In this document: in pieces, positions 7,259-14,785 of the stretch | Layout of the letters: the number at the start of each line of letters is the position of its first letter | How positions within the stretch are numbered: the stretch's first letter is position 1 | Assembly (NCBI GenBank): GCA_937900755.1 | Contig: CALCDN010000114.1 | Location: 1 to 14,785, forward strand | Origin: an uncultured Acetobacter sp. | GTDB taxonomy: Bacteria > Pseudomonadota > Alphaproteobacteria > Acetobacterales > Acetobacteraceae | Length of the DNA: 14,785 nt | Reading direction: 5' to 3' | Program-made: the position numbers and the translations under genes | The notes under the pieces: generated by a model | What the model was told of the DNA's origin: nothing | Databases searched by the model: none | Seen by the model: the letters and a program-made list of their open reading frames with translations, nothing else

Positions 7259-8446
7259 TCAGCGCTTCAGTGCGCTGCGCAGGGCGTCCACCAAATCGGT
7301 GCGTTCCCACGTAAAGGTATCCAGCTTGTCATCCGGTGTGCGGCCAAAGTGGCCATAGGCGGATGTGGTTGCATAGATCGGACGGTTCAGGCGCAGATGC
7401 TTGCGGATACCACGCGGCGTCAGGTCCATGACCTCACGCAGGATGGCACCCAGGCGGGCTTCGTCCACGTCCTTGCCGCTTTCATCGAGGTCCACATAAA
7501 CGGACAGCGGATGAGACACGCCAATGGCGTAGGACAGCTGAATGGTGCAACGGTCCGCCAGGCCAGCGGCGACAACATTCTTGGCAAGGTAACGGCAGGC
7601 ATAGGCCGCGGAACGGTCAACCTTGGTCGGGTCCTTGCCGGAGAACGCGCCACCACCATGCGGGGCTGCGCCACCGTAGGTGTCCACAATAATCTTACGG
7701 CCCGTCAGACCGCAATCCCCATCGGGACCACCGATTACGAACACGCCGGTCGGGTTGGCGTAGAATTCGTTTTCAGGCGGCATCCAGCCTTCGGGCAGCA
7801 CGCCACGGGTCACGTCGAGCAGACGGTCACGCAGGGCGGTCTGGTCGGCACCTTCGTCATGCTGTGTGGAAATCACGATCGAGGTCGCGCCAACAGGACG
7901 GCCATTGACGTAACGCAGCGTCACCTGGCTTTTGGCGTCCGGCTGGAGGCCAGCAACGCGCGCATCGCCAGCGCGACGCAGGTCACGGATGGTGTGCAGG
8001 ATGCGGTGCGCGTAATACAGCGGCGCAGGCATGAGGGTGTCTGTCTCGTTAGAGGCATAACCGAACATGATGCCCTGATCGCCCGCACCTTCGTCCTTGT
8101 CGGAGGTGCTGTCCACACCAACTGCAATGTCAGCGGACTGAGCATGCAGGTAGTTGGAAGCCTCGGCATGACGCCAGGAGAAACCAGCCTGATCGTATCC
8201 GATATCCTTCACGGCCTCACGGGTCAGATGGATAAGCTGCTCGGAGGTGACAGAATCGGGACCGCGCACTTCGCCAGCCAGAACGATACGGTTGGTCGTT
8301 ACCAGCGTTTCACACGCCACGCGGGCTTCCGGGTCTGCCGCCAGATACGCGTCCAGAACGGTATCGCTGATCCGGTCAGCAACTTTATCGGGATGACCTT
8401 CGGAAACTGATTCCGAAGTAAACAGAAAATCGCCGTCTTTACGCAT
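7259..8446 (-). CDS. metK: S-adenosylmethionine synthase (methionine adenosyltransferase)
   Basis: MetK makes SAM from methionine and ATP in the cytosol. The 395-residue product has the expected three-domain length. It opens with FLFTSESVSEGHPDKVADRI, where GHPDK (17-21) is the ATP/methionine-binding motif. It also has DSTSDKDEGAGDQGIMFGYA (GAGDQG at 120-125), the phosphate-binding loop HGGGAFSGKDPTKVDRSAAY, and the family-typical C-terminal GHFGR and FTWE. The start at ATG 8446 is fixed by conservation, although there is no standard Shine-Dalgarno at the usual distance (only GGGG about 15 bases away). It is preceded by a 188-base gap with a putative promoter, so it is probably transcribed separately from dapB, and trmB is its likely operon partner. 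Confidence 0.97.
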   Translation of the reverse strand: MRKDGDFLFTSESVSEGHPDKVADRISDTVLDAYLAADPEARVACETLVTTNRIVLAGEVRGPDSVTSEQLIHLTREAVKDIGYDQAGFSWRHAEASNYLHAQSADIAVGVDSTSDKDEGAGDQGIMFGYASNETDTLMPAPLYYAHRILHTIRDLRRAGDARVAGLQPDAKSQVTLRYVNGRPVGATSIVISTQHDEGADQTALRDRLLDVTRGVLPEGWMPPENEFYANPTGVFVIGGPDGDCGLTGRKIIVDTYGGAAPHGGGAFSGKDPTKVDRSAAYACRYLAKNVVAAGLADRCTIQLSYAIGVSHPLSVYVDLDESGKDVDEARLGAILREVMDLTPRGIRKHLRLNRPIYATTSAYGHFGRTPDDKLDTFTWERTDLVDALRSALKR

Positions 8447-8491
8447 GATGGTGCCGTTCGCCCCACGCCAGTGAAAAAAGGAAACAGGTAA

Positions 8492-8514
8492 CCATCCCCA
8501 AAAAAAGGGGACGG
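8492..8514 (-). other. Hairpin in the metK upstream region
   Basis: 8492-8499 (CCATCCCC) and 8507-8514 (GGGGACGG) form an 8-bp stem, with one G-T pair, around a 7-base A/T loop. If transcription starts near 8509, part of the minus-strand 5' arm is not in the RNA, and the palindrome would then act only as DNA. If a promoter further upstream is used, the hairpin would lie in the mRNA leader, about 14 bases before a T6 run (complement of 8473-8479 region). Confidence 0.4.
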
Positions 8515-8515
8515 C

Positions 8516-8546
8516 ATCCTATGGCGGCATAGAAAGTAATGGTCAA
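8516..8546 (-). promoter_or_regulatory. Putative metK promoter
   Basis: On the minus strand TTGACC (complement of 8541-8546) matches the sigma-70 -35 consensus at 5 of 6 positions. The -10 region reads CATAGGAT: CATAGG at 17-base spacing, or TAGGAT (4 of 6) at 19-base spacing. An 11-bp perfect palindrome, CGCCA-G-TGGCG (8555-8565), lies just upstream of the -35 and could be an operator. The start point would be near 8509, giving a leader of about 60 bases. Confidence 0.45.
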
Positions 8547-8634
8547 GGGCCATACGCCACTGGCGCAAAAGACAAGCCCCTGTTTTCAGCCCTGCGCCAG
8601 ACGCGGGGCACACTCCCCCTGACCTGAAAAACGC

Positions 8635-9414
8635 TTATAGCGGAGGCAGGCCCAGCACGTCTTCCATGCCATAAAGGCCGACTTCACGCCCTTGTGTCCA
8701 AAGTGCCGCGCGCACGGCACCGGTCGCAAAAATACGGCGGTCAAACGCACGGTGCGACAGGGTGATCTGCTCATCCGCCGATGTGAAAAGCACGTCATGC
8801 TCGCCCACAATCTGCCCGCCCCGCAGGGCGGCAAAGCCGATTGCTCCGGGCTTGCGGGGACCGGCAAGACCGTCCCGCCCGCTCTCACGCACATCCTCAA
8901 GAGCCACATCGCGGCCAAGGGCCACGGCCTGGCCAATGGCCAGCGCTGTGCCGGAAGGGGCATCCACCTTCTGCCTGTGATGCATTTCAACAATTTCCGC
9001 ATCATAGGATTCGGCCGGCAAGGCGCGGCCCATCATCAGGGCAAGGCGCTGCACCAGCGTGACACCGGGTGAAAAATTGGCGGCATGCACCACGGTCATG
9101 TAACCGGATGCCTCGTGCAACATCTTGGTCTGGAGCGCCGAAAGGCCGGTTGTGCCCAGCACCCACGCAACACCTGTTCCGACCAGGGACTTGGCACTGG
9201 AGACAACCGTATCGGCATGTGTGAAGTCGATCACCACATCACATTCCTCCGCCAGCGCGGACATGGTTTTAAACAGCGGAATATCCGCAGCCAACCCCAC
9301 AGCCTGCTCAGGTGTGCGTGTTATGCCACCTGCAACAGTCGCGCCCGCCGCCTGCACTTCCTCCACCAGCAAACGCCCCACACGGCCTGTAATTCCTGCA
9401 ATTCCAATACGCAT
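8635..9414 (-). CDS. dapB: 4-hydroxy-tetrahydrodipicolinate reductase
   Basis: DapB performs the NAD(P)H-dependent reduction step of the diaminopimelate pathway, feeding lysine and peptidoglycan synthesis. The 259-residue product begins MRIGIAGITGRVGRLL, the Rossmann nucleotide-binding loop (residues 7-13), and has VIDFTHADTV and VLGTTGLS. The substrate and catalytic block VEMHHRQKVDAPSGTALAIG carries H145, H146, K149 and the DAPSGTA loop at 151-157. The C-terminus has the conserved GEHDVLFTSADEQITLSHRA and RRIFATGAVRAALW. It starts 5 bases after the dnaJ stop and lacks a strong Shine-Dalgarno of its own, which points to co-transcription and coupled translation with dnaJ. A conserved Met in GRMG is Val here. 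Confidence 0.96.
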   Translation of the reverse strand: MRIGIAGITGRVGRLLVEEVQAAGATVAGGITRTPEQAVGLAADIPLFKTMSALAEECDVVIDFTHADTVVSSAKSLVGTGVAWVLGTTGLSALQTKMLHEASGYMTVVHAANFSPGVTLVQRLALMMGRALPAESYDAEIVEMHHRQKVDAPSGTALAIGQAVALGRDVALEDVRESGRDGLAGPRKPGAIGFAALRGGQIVGEHDVLFTSADEQITLSHRAFDRRIFATGAVRAALWTQGREVGLYGMEDVLGLPPL

Positions 9415-9419
9415 CTGTC

Positions 9420-10556
9420 TTATTCCGATCCTTCAAAAAAATCACGCACACGGCGGAAGAAGCCTGTGTGCTCGGGGCTGTGCTTGACGTCCTCGCCCGC
9501 CTCTTTCTCAAATTCCTCCAGCAGTTCACGCTGGCGCTTGGTCAGAACCTGCGGTGTTTCCACCGTGACCTGAATATACATGTCTCCCCGCGCACTCGAG
9601 CGCAGGACCGAGAACCCCTTGCCCCGCAGGCGGAAATGCGCGCCGGTCTGGGTGCCTGCGGGAACCTTGACTGTGGTGCGCCCTCCATCAATCACGGGCA
9701 CCTCTATCTCGGTCCCCAGTGCGGCCTGCGCCATACGCAGTGGCACGCGGCAATATACATTGGCCCCGTCGCGCTGGAAAATGGAGTGTTCGGAAACCGA
9801 GACATGCACATACAGGTCACCTGCTGGCACGCCATTACCACCCGCCTCGCCCTCGCCTGTCAGGCGGATGCGGGTACCATCCTCAACCCCCGCGGGGATC
9901 TGCACTTTTATCGTGCGTTCCTGCTCCACGGTGCCTTCCCCACGGCAGGCCTTGCAGGGGTCCTTGACCACCCGGCCAGCGCCGTGGCAGGTCGGGCAGG
10001 CCCGCTCCACCACAAAAAATCCCTGCTGGGCCCGCACCTTGCCCGCCCCATGGCAGCTTGGGCAGGTTTCCACCCCCGAAGCCCCACTGTTGGAGCCGGT
10101 GCCATGGCAGGATTCGCAGGCAACACGGGTAATAACCCGCACGTCTTTTTCAACGCCCGCAAACGCCTCTTCCAGCGTGATTTCCACATGGGTCTGGATG
10201 TCGTTCCCGCTGCGCGCCTGACCACCACGGCGGCCCATCATGTCCCCGAACATCTGTTCGAAAATATCGCCCAGGCCACCGCCACCAAACCCGTTGAAGT
10301 CAAACCCGCCGGGGCCAGGACCACCGCCCTCGAACGCGGCATGGCCAAAACGGTCATAGGCGGCACGCTTCTGCTCGTCCTTGAGCACATCGTAAGCCTG
10401 ATTGATTTCCTTGAACTTGGCCTCCGCCGCGTCATCCCCCGGATTGCGATCGGGATGAAACTGCATGGCCAACTTGCGATAGGCTTTTTTAATTTCTTCG
10501 CCAGAGGCCGTGCGGGTTACCTCAAGAATTTCGTAGTAATCAAGCTGAGTAGCCAT
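9420..10556 (-). CDS. dnaJ: Chaperone protein DnaJ (Hsp40)
   Basis: DnaJ delivers unfolded proteins to DnaK and triggers its ATPase. The 378-residue product has all four parts of a type I Hsp40. There is a J domain with HPD at 34-36. A Gly/Phe linker covers about 76-112. The zinc domain has four Cys pairs: CESC 147-150, CPSC 165-168, CPTC 187-190 and CKAC 201-204, each followed by RG or HG. C-terminal client-binding domains follow, with DLYVHVSVSEHSIFQRDG and RLRGKGFSVL. ATG 10556 has AGAGGA five bases upstream. It lies 155 bases after dnaK, with two hairpins in between, so expression may depend on read-through; I found no convincing promoter in the gap. dapB follows immediately. Confidence 0.97.
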   Translation of the reverse strand: MATQLDYYEILEVTRTASGEEIKKAYRKLAMQFHPDRNPGDDAAEAKFKEINQAYDVLKDEQKRAAYDRFGHAAFEGGGPGPGGFDFNGFGGGGLGDIFEQMFGDMMGRRGGQARSGNDIQTHVEITLEEAFAGVEKDVRVITRVACESCHGTGSNSGASGVETCPSCHGAGKVRAQQGFFVVERACPTCHGAGRVVKDPCKACRGEGTVEQERTIKVQIPAGVEDGTRIRLTGEGEAGGNGVPAGDLYVHVSVSEHSIFQRDGANVYCRVPLRMAQAALGTEIEVPVIDGGRTTVKVPAGTQTGAHFRLRGKGFSVLRSSARGDMYIQVTVETPQVLTKRQRELLEEFEKEAGEDVKHSPEHTGFFRRVRDFFEGSE

Positions 10557-10616
10557 GAAAGTCCTCTTGGGGCTGCCTCTTGCGTGAGCACAGCATCTGT
10601 CCAGATTGTAAAATGT

Positions 10617-10651
10617 AAAAAGGCGTCCGCCTTATAAAAAGCACGGACGCC
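10617..10651 (-). terminator. Rho-independent terminator between dnaK and dnaJ (second of two hairpins)
   Basis: GGCGTCCG (10622-10629) pairs with CGGACGCC (10644-10651), a perfect 8-bp GC-rich stem with a 14-base loop. On the minus strand it is followed directly by TTTTT (complement of 10617-10621), then ACATTTTAC. It has the full form of an intrinsic terminator and lies about 60 bases after the dnaK stop. Confidence 0.78.
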
Positions 10652-10666
10652 ACAAAAATAATGCAC

Positions 10667-10693
10667 TGGGGCCATGCTTGTCACATGGCCCCA
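10667..10693 (-). terminator. First hairpin after dnaK
   Basis: TGGGGCCATG (10667-10676) and CATGGCCCCA (10684-10693) form a perfect 10-bp stem with a 7-base loop, 18 bases after the dnaK stop. On the minus strand it is followed by GTGCATTATTTTTG, so the T run is 8-9 bases away. It may protect the 3' end of dnaK mRNA rather than terminate. Confidence 0.55.
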
Positions 10694-10711
10694 TAGTCTG
10701 CATGCGTCCGA

Positions 10712-12616
<1,905 letters not shown>

Positions 12617-12623
12617 TTTCGTG

Positions 12624-12629
12624 CTCCTT
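12624..12629 (-). promoter_or_regulatory. Ribosome binding site that fixes the dnaK TTG start
   Basis: The minus strand reads AAGGAG, a near-perfect Shine-Dalgarno sequence, with a 7-base spacer (CACGAAA) to the TTG at 12616. The spacing is ideal for that codon and for no other possible start in this frame. Confidence 0.85.
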
Positions 12630-12671
12630 TTAGCGACCCCGTCCGACCCGAAGCATCAGGCAAGGCCCTTT

Positions 12672-12699
12672 TTTATCGTAACCGGCCCGACCCGGACAA
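12672..12699 (-). promoter_or_regulatory. Possible housekeeping promoter of dnaK
   Basis: TTGTCC (complement of 12694-12699) and GATAAA (complement of 12672-12677) each match sigma-70 hexamers at 4 of 6 positions, with a 16-base spacer. It would give a leader of roughly 50 bases before the dnaK TTG. This is a weaker candidate than the heat-shock-type promoter upstream of it. Confidence 0.3.
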
Positions 12700-12734
12700 A
12701 AACCGGGGCGCAACCAGAATGACACGTCAGATGT

Positions 12735-12759
12735 ATGGTGTGGTTTTGCCTTTTTCAAG
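12735..12759 (-). promoter_or_regulatory. Putative sigma-32 (RpoH) promoter of dnaK
   Basis: On the minus strand CTTGAA (complement of 12754-12759) is followed after 13 bases by CACCATACA (-10 region from 12740 downwards). The E. coli RpoH consensus is CTTGAA, 13-14 bases, then CCCCATTTA. The -35 hexamer matches fully, CACCAT matches CCCCAT at 5 of 6 positions, and the spacing is right. It sits between grpE and dnaK, about 120 bases before the dnaK start, which suits heat induction of dnaK independent of grpE. Confidence 0.55.
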
Positions 12760-12773
12760 AAGGAAAAACCACT

Positions 12774-12801
12774 CGGCGGGAAGGTTTTTCATCCCCCGCC
12801 G
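12774..12801 (-). terminator. Hairpin terminator after grpE
   Basis: CGGCGGG (12774-12780) and CCCGCCG (12795-12801) form a perfect 7-bp GC stem with a 14-base loop, 8 bases after the grpE stop. On the minus strand it is followed by AGTGGTTTTTCC, so a T5 run begins five bases after the stem. It is a reasonable but not ideal intrinsic terminator, and its T run abuts the -35 of the putative dnaK heat-shock promoter. Confidence 0.5.
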
Positions 12802-12809
12802 GACAAGTG

Positions 12810-13391
12810 TTACTGTGCGCTGCCGCTCTTGGCCACAACCACCATGGCGGGCTTGAGCAGGCGGCCATGCAGCGTCCATGTGGGCGTCCATGCCTGCATG
12901 ACCGTGCCGGGCGTGTGCTCGGCACTGGGCTGCTCGGCCATGGCCTGGTGCAGATTGGCGTCGAATACCTTGCCCGCGGGGTTGTCGCTCTTGATGCCAT
13001 GCCGTTCCAGAATGGACAGGAAGGAGCGTTCCGTACTTTCAATCCCCTCGCGCATTTTGGTGACAACCGTATCCTCGCCCTCGGTCGGGGCGGGCAGGCT
13101 GTCGAGTGCGCGGCGCAGGTTTTCGGCCGCCTCCACCACATCGCGCGCGAATTTCTGCACCGCATACTGGCGGGCATCATCCACATCGCGCTTGGCGCGG
13201 GCCATCAGGTTCTGGTTTTCCGCTTCCGCGCGCAACCATTTTTCCTTGAACTCGGTAACAGAGCGTTCAAGGTCATGCTCACGTGCATCGGCTGCACTCT
13301 CGGCAGCACCCTCATGCTGGGGGGCCGCCTGTTCGGCCGGAGCCGGATCTACCGGGGTCTCGACCTGTGTGGGTTCTGTTTCATGGGTCAT
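12810..13391 (-). CDS. grpE: Nucleotide exchange factor GrpE
   Basis: GrpE is the dimeric exchange factor that ejects ADP from DnaK and resets the chaperone cycle. The 193-residue product has an acidic, Ala/Pro/Glu-rich disordered N-terminus (1-40), then a long helix with EFKEKWLRAEAENQNLMARA. The family signature RDVDDARQYAVQKFARDVVE (68-87) and NLRRALDSLP follow. The C-terminal beta domain has NPAGKVFDANLHQAM, PGTVMQAW and LHGRLLKPAMVVVAK. In most GrpE proteins the last motif reads LHDRLLRPA, so Gly for Asp is a small deviation. ATG 13391 gives the normal length, but no Shine-Dalgarno precedes it; GTG and TTG codons 7-8 codons upstream are alternatives. It is transcribed divergently from chvI. 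Confidence 0.94.
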   Translation of the reverse strand: MTHETEPTQVETPVDPAPAEQAAPQHEGAAESAADAREHDLERSVTEFKEKWLRAEAENQNLMARAKRDVDDARQYAVQKFARDVVEAAENLRRALDSLPAPTEGEDTVVTKMREGIESTERSFLSILERHGIKSDNPAGKVFDANLHQAMAEQPSAEHTPGTVMQAWTPTWTLHGRLLKPAMVVVAKSGSAQ

Positions 13392-13510
13392 GCAGCAAGA
13401 AGTAGGCAACACCGCCCCGGCCGACAAGACCCGTTGGCCCCACACAGGGCAGGATTTTGCGCACGGCAGCCATTGGCCTGAAAAAAGCGCATGTCACACC
13501 ATTCCCCCCC

Positions 13511-13552
13511 TTGGCATTGGAAGCTTGCGGCGCCTAAGCTAAACAGCTTGCG
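13511..13552 (+). promoter_or_regulatory. Putative chvI promoter with bracketing direct repeat
   Basis: TTGGCA (13511-13516, 5 of 6 to the -35 consensus) and TAAGCT (13535-13540) are separated by 18 bases, about 40 bases before the chvI ATG. The octamer AGCTTGCG occurs at 13522-13529 and again at 13545-13552, 23 bases apart, on either side of the -10. AAGCT (13536-13540) and AGCTT (13545-13549) also form a small inverted repeat. The arrangement could be a binding site for an OmpR-family regulator such as ChvI itself, which is inference. Confidence 0.4.
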
Positions 13553-13581
13553 CTGATGGCAAGGGAAGGAACACACAAACG

Positions 13582-14298
13582 ATGACAGAGCGCACCAAGC
13601 AGACAATTGCGCTGGTTGATGATGATCGCAATATTCTGACATCGGTTCAGATGACCCTGGAGGCAGAGGGCTTTAACGTCCGCACTTACACGGATGGCGA
13701 GTCGGCCTTGCAGGGGCTGACGGCCTACCCGGTGGATCTGGCCATTCTGGACATTAAAATGCCCCGCATGGACGGCATGGAACTTTTGCAGCGCCTGCGC
13801 ACCCGCTCCAACCTGCCTGTCATCTTCCTGTCTTCAAAGAACGAGGAGGTCGACCAGCTTATGGGCCTGCGCCTGGGGGCGGACGACTATATTACCAAGC
13901 CCTTCTCCCAGCGCCTGCTGCTGGAGCGTATTCGCGCCCTGCTGCGCCGCAACGAGGTCAGCCGGGCCGAAGCCAGTGGCGCACCCGCCGGTGGGGGTGC
14001 GCTCACGCGCGGCAACCTCTCCCTTGATGAACTGCGCCACAAATGCACATGGAAAGGGGAGGATGTTCCCCTGACCGTAACCGAGTTCCTGCTGGTCAAA
14101 ACCCTGGCGCAGCGCCCCGGCCTGGTCAAATCACGCGACCAGCTGATTGATGCCGCCTACGGGGACACCGTGTATGTGGATGACCGGACAATTGACAGCC
14201 ACATCAAACGGGTTCGCAAAAAATTCCGGCAGGTGGATGATGACTTCAACCAGATCGAAACCCTGTACGGCATCGGCTACCGCTACAAGGAAGACTGA
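13582..14298 (+). CDS. chvI: ChvI-type response regulator (OmpR/PhoB family)
   Basis: This is a DNA-binding response regulator paired with a ChvG-type kinase; in alphaproteobacteria ChvG/ChvI (ExoS/ChvI) responds to acid and envelope conditions. The 238-residue product has a receiver domain (8-122) with the acidic pocket VDDD at 12-15, phospho-acceptor D57 in AILDIKMP, S84 in FLSSK and K106 in YITKP. A linker precedes a C-terminal winged-helix domain (about 142-238) with LTVTEFLLVKTLAQRPG, VYVDDRTIDSHIKRVRKKF and ETLYGIGYRYKED, the last two very close to ChvI proteins. AAGGGAAGGA (13561-13570) lies about 11 bases before ATG 13582. The kinase gene follows after 9 bases. The catalytic residues are all present. 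Confidence 0.92.
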   Translation: MTERTKQTIALVDDDRNILTSVQMTLEAEGFNVRTYTDGESALQGLTAYPVDLAILDIKMPRMDGMELLQRLRTRSNLPVIFLSSKNEEVDQLMGLRLGADDYITKPFSQRLLLERIRALLRRNEVSRAEASGAPAGGGALTRGNLSLDELRHKCTWKGEDVPLTVTEFLLVKTLAQRPGLVKSRDQLIDAAYGDTVYVDDRTIDSHIKRVRKKFRQVDDDFNQIETLYGIGYRYKED

Positions 14299-14307
14299 CC
14301 CAAGGGC

Positions 14308-14785
14308 ATGACCGACCGCCCCCCCCTGCTGGCGTCCCTGTTCGCGCAGGCCCGCAGCCTGCGCATACCCGGCCAGCGCCCGCATAATGGCGGGGTGGAG
14401 GCCACGGCGGCCTATCAGGCATCGCGCACCCGGCTGATCTCTCCCCTTATGCGCCGTGTGCTGCTGGTCAATATTCTGCCGCTGGCCCTGCTGGGGCTGA
14501 CGGTCCTCTTTCTCAACCAGTTCCGCAACAGCCTGCTGGCGACCGAGGTTACGGCCCTGCGTGAACAGGCGCGCATTTACGCCGGAGCACTGGGGCAGAG
14601 TGCGGTGCATGCGACCCACCCCCACGCAGCACAGCTCCAGGACCGTGGTTACGAGCTGGAAGCCGCACTGGCCCGCCCCCTGCTCCAGCGCCTGACTGAA
14701 CCCAGCCCCAACGCCCACGCCCGCCTGTTTGGCCCGGACGGGCGACTGGTGGCCGACAACCTGATTGATGTTGCCGATACGCTGG
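14308..14785 (+). CDS. chvG: ChvG-type sensor histidine kinase, N-terminal part (runs off window end)
   Basis: The frame is open for 159 codons to the window end. After a cytoplasmic N-terminal tail (1-48), residues 49-70 (RRVLLVNILPLALLGLTVLF plus flanks) form the first membrane helix. QFRNSLLATEVTALREQARIYAGAL follows and starts the periplasmic sensing domain, with ARLFGPDGRLVADN at 138-151. This matches the layout of ChvG/ExoS kinases (basic stretch plus SP, helix, then L.x.L..(Q/E)A..I..AL). The HAMP, dimerisation and ATPase domains lie beyond the window, so kinase function rests on the ChvI neighbour and this N-terminus. ATG 14308 is 9 bases after the chvI stop, with AAGGG close to it, and the two genes are clearly one operon. 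Confidence 0.82.
   Translation, partial: MTDRPPLLASLFAQARSLRIPGQRPHNGGVEATAAYQASRTRLISPLMRRVLLVNILPLALLGLTVLFLNQFRNSLLATEVTALREQARIYAGALGQSAVHATHPHAAQLQDRGYELEAALARPLLQRLTEPSPNAHARLFGPDGRLVADNLIDVADTL

Noticed and set aside
8447..8480. SAM/SAH riboswitch before metK
   Set aside because: Only the CTGGCGTG segment resembles the motif. The AACGGCTTCC loop sequence is not in the right place, and no matching pseudoknot with a GGAG ribosome binding site is present.
13392..13581. CIRCE/HrcA operator near grpE
   Set aside because: I searched the grpE-chvI gap and the grpE-dnaK gap for TTAGCACTC/GAGTGCTAA and found no copy or close variant.

Overview
The window is an ordinary core-genome stretch of a GC-rich alphaproteobacterium. 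The protein sequences and the gene set (two-subunit glycyl-tRNA synthetase, grpE/dnaK/dnaJ followed by dapB, and a ChvI-type response regulator with a ChvG-type kinase) fit an acetic acid bacterium (Acetobacteraceae, Komagataeibacter or Acetobacter-like). The family assignment is inferred from general resemblance, not from a search. I see no mobile element, CRISPR array, tRNA, rRNA or obvious foreign island.

Layout: Bases 1-52 are not genomic. They are Illumina/Nextera adapter with an 8-base index, so true sequence begins at 53. On the minus strand, 53-369 is the start of a DUF2076-family protein cut off by the contig end. On the plus strand, glyQ (603-1487) and glyS (1492-3552) form a tight operon. 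They converge on a small DUF1328 membrane-protein gene (3652-3828, minus), with two strong hairpins between them. From 3.9 to 13.4 kb everything is on the minus strand. In transcription order this is grpE, dnaK, dnaJ, dapB, then metK, trmB, purH, then a secreted protein of unknown function (3952-4710). At 13.58 kb the direction switches: chvI (13582-14298) and the first part of chvG (14308 to the window end) run on the plus strand, divergent from grpE.

How the genes work together: GrpE, DnaK and DnaJ are a complete Hsp70 chaperone cycle. A sigma-32-like promoter lies between grpE and dnaK, and two stacked hairpins lie between dnaK and dnaJ, so the three genes are probably not expressed at equal levels. 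dapB starts 5 bases after dnaJ and is probably co-transcribed with it. metK has its own putative promoter and leader, and trmB, a SAM-dependent tRNA methyltransferase, follows 18 bases after metK. purH makes IMP. ChvI/ChvG is the envelope/acid-stress two-component system of alphaproteobacteria.

No clearly undescribed system is present. The items most worth a second look are the adapter remnant and its spurious ORF, the TTG start codon of dnaK, the promoter and terminator punctuation inside the chaperone cluster, the secreted protein with an internal duplication, the metK leader, and a direct repeat that brackets the putative chvI promoter.
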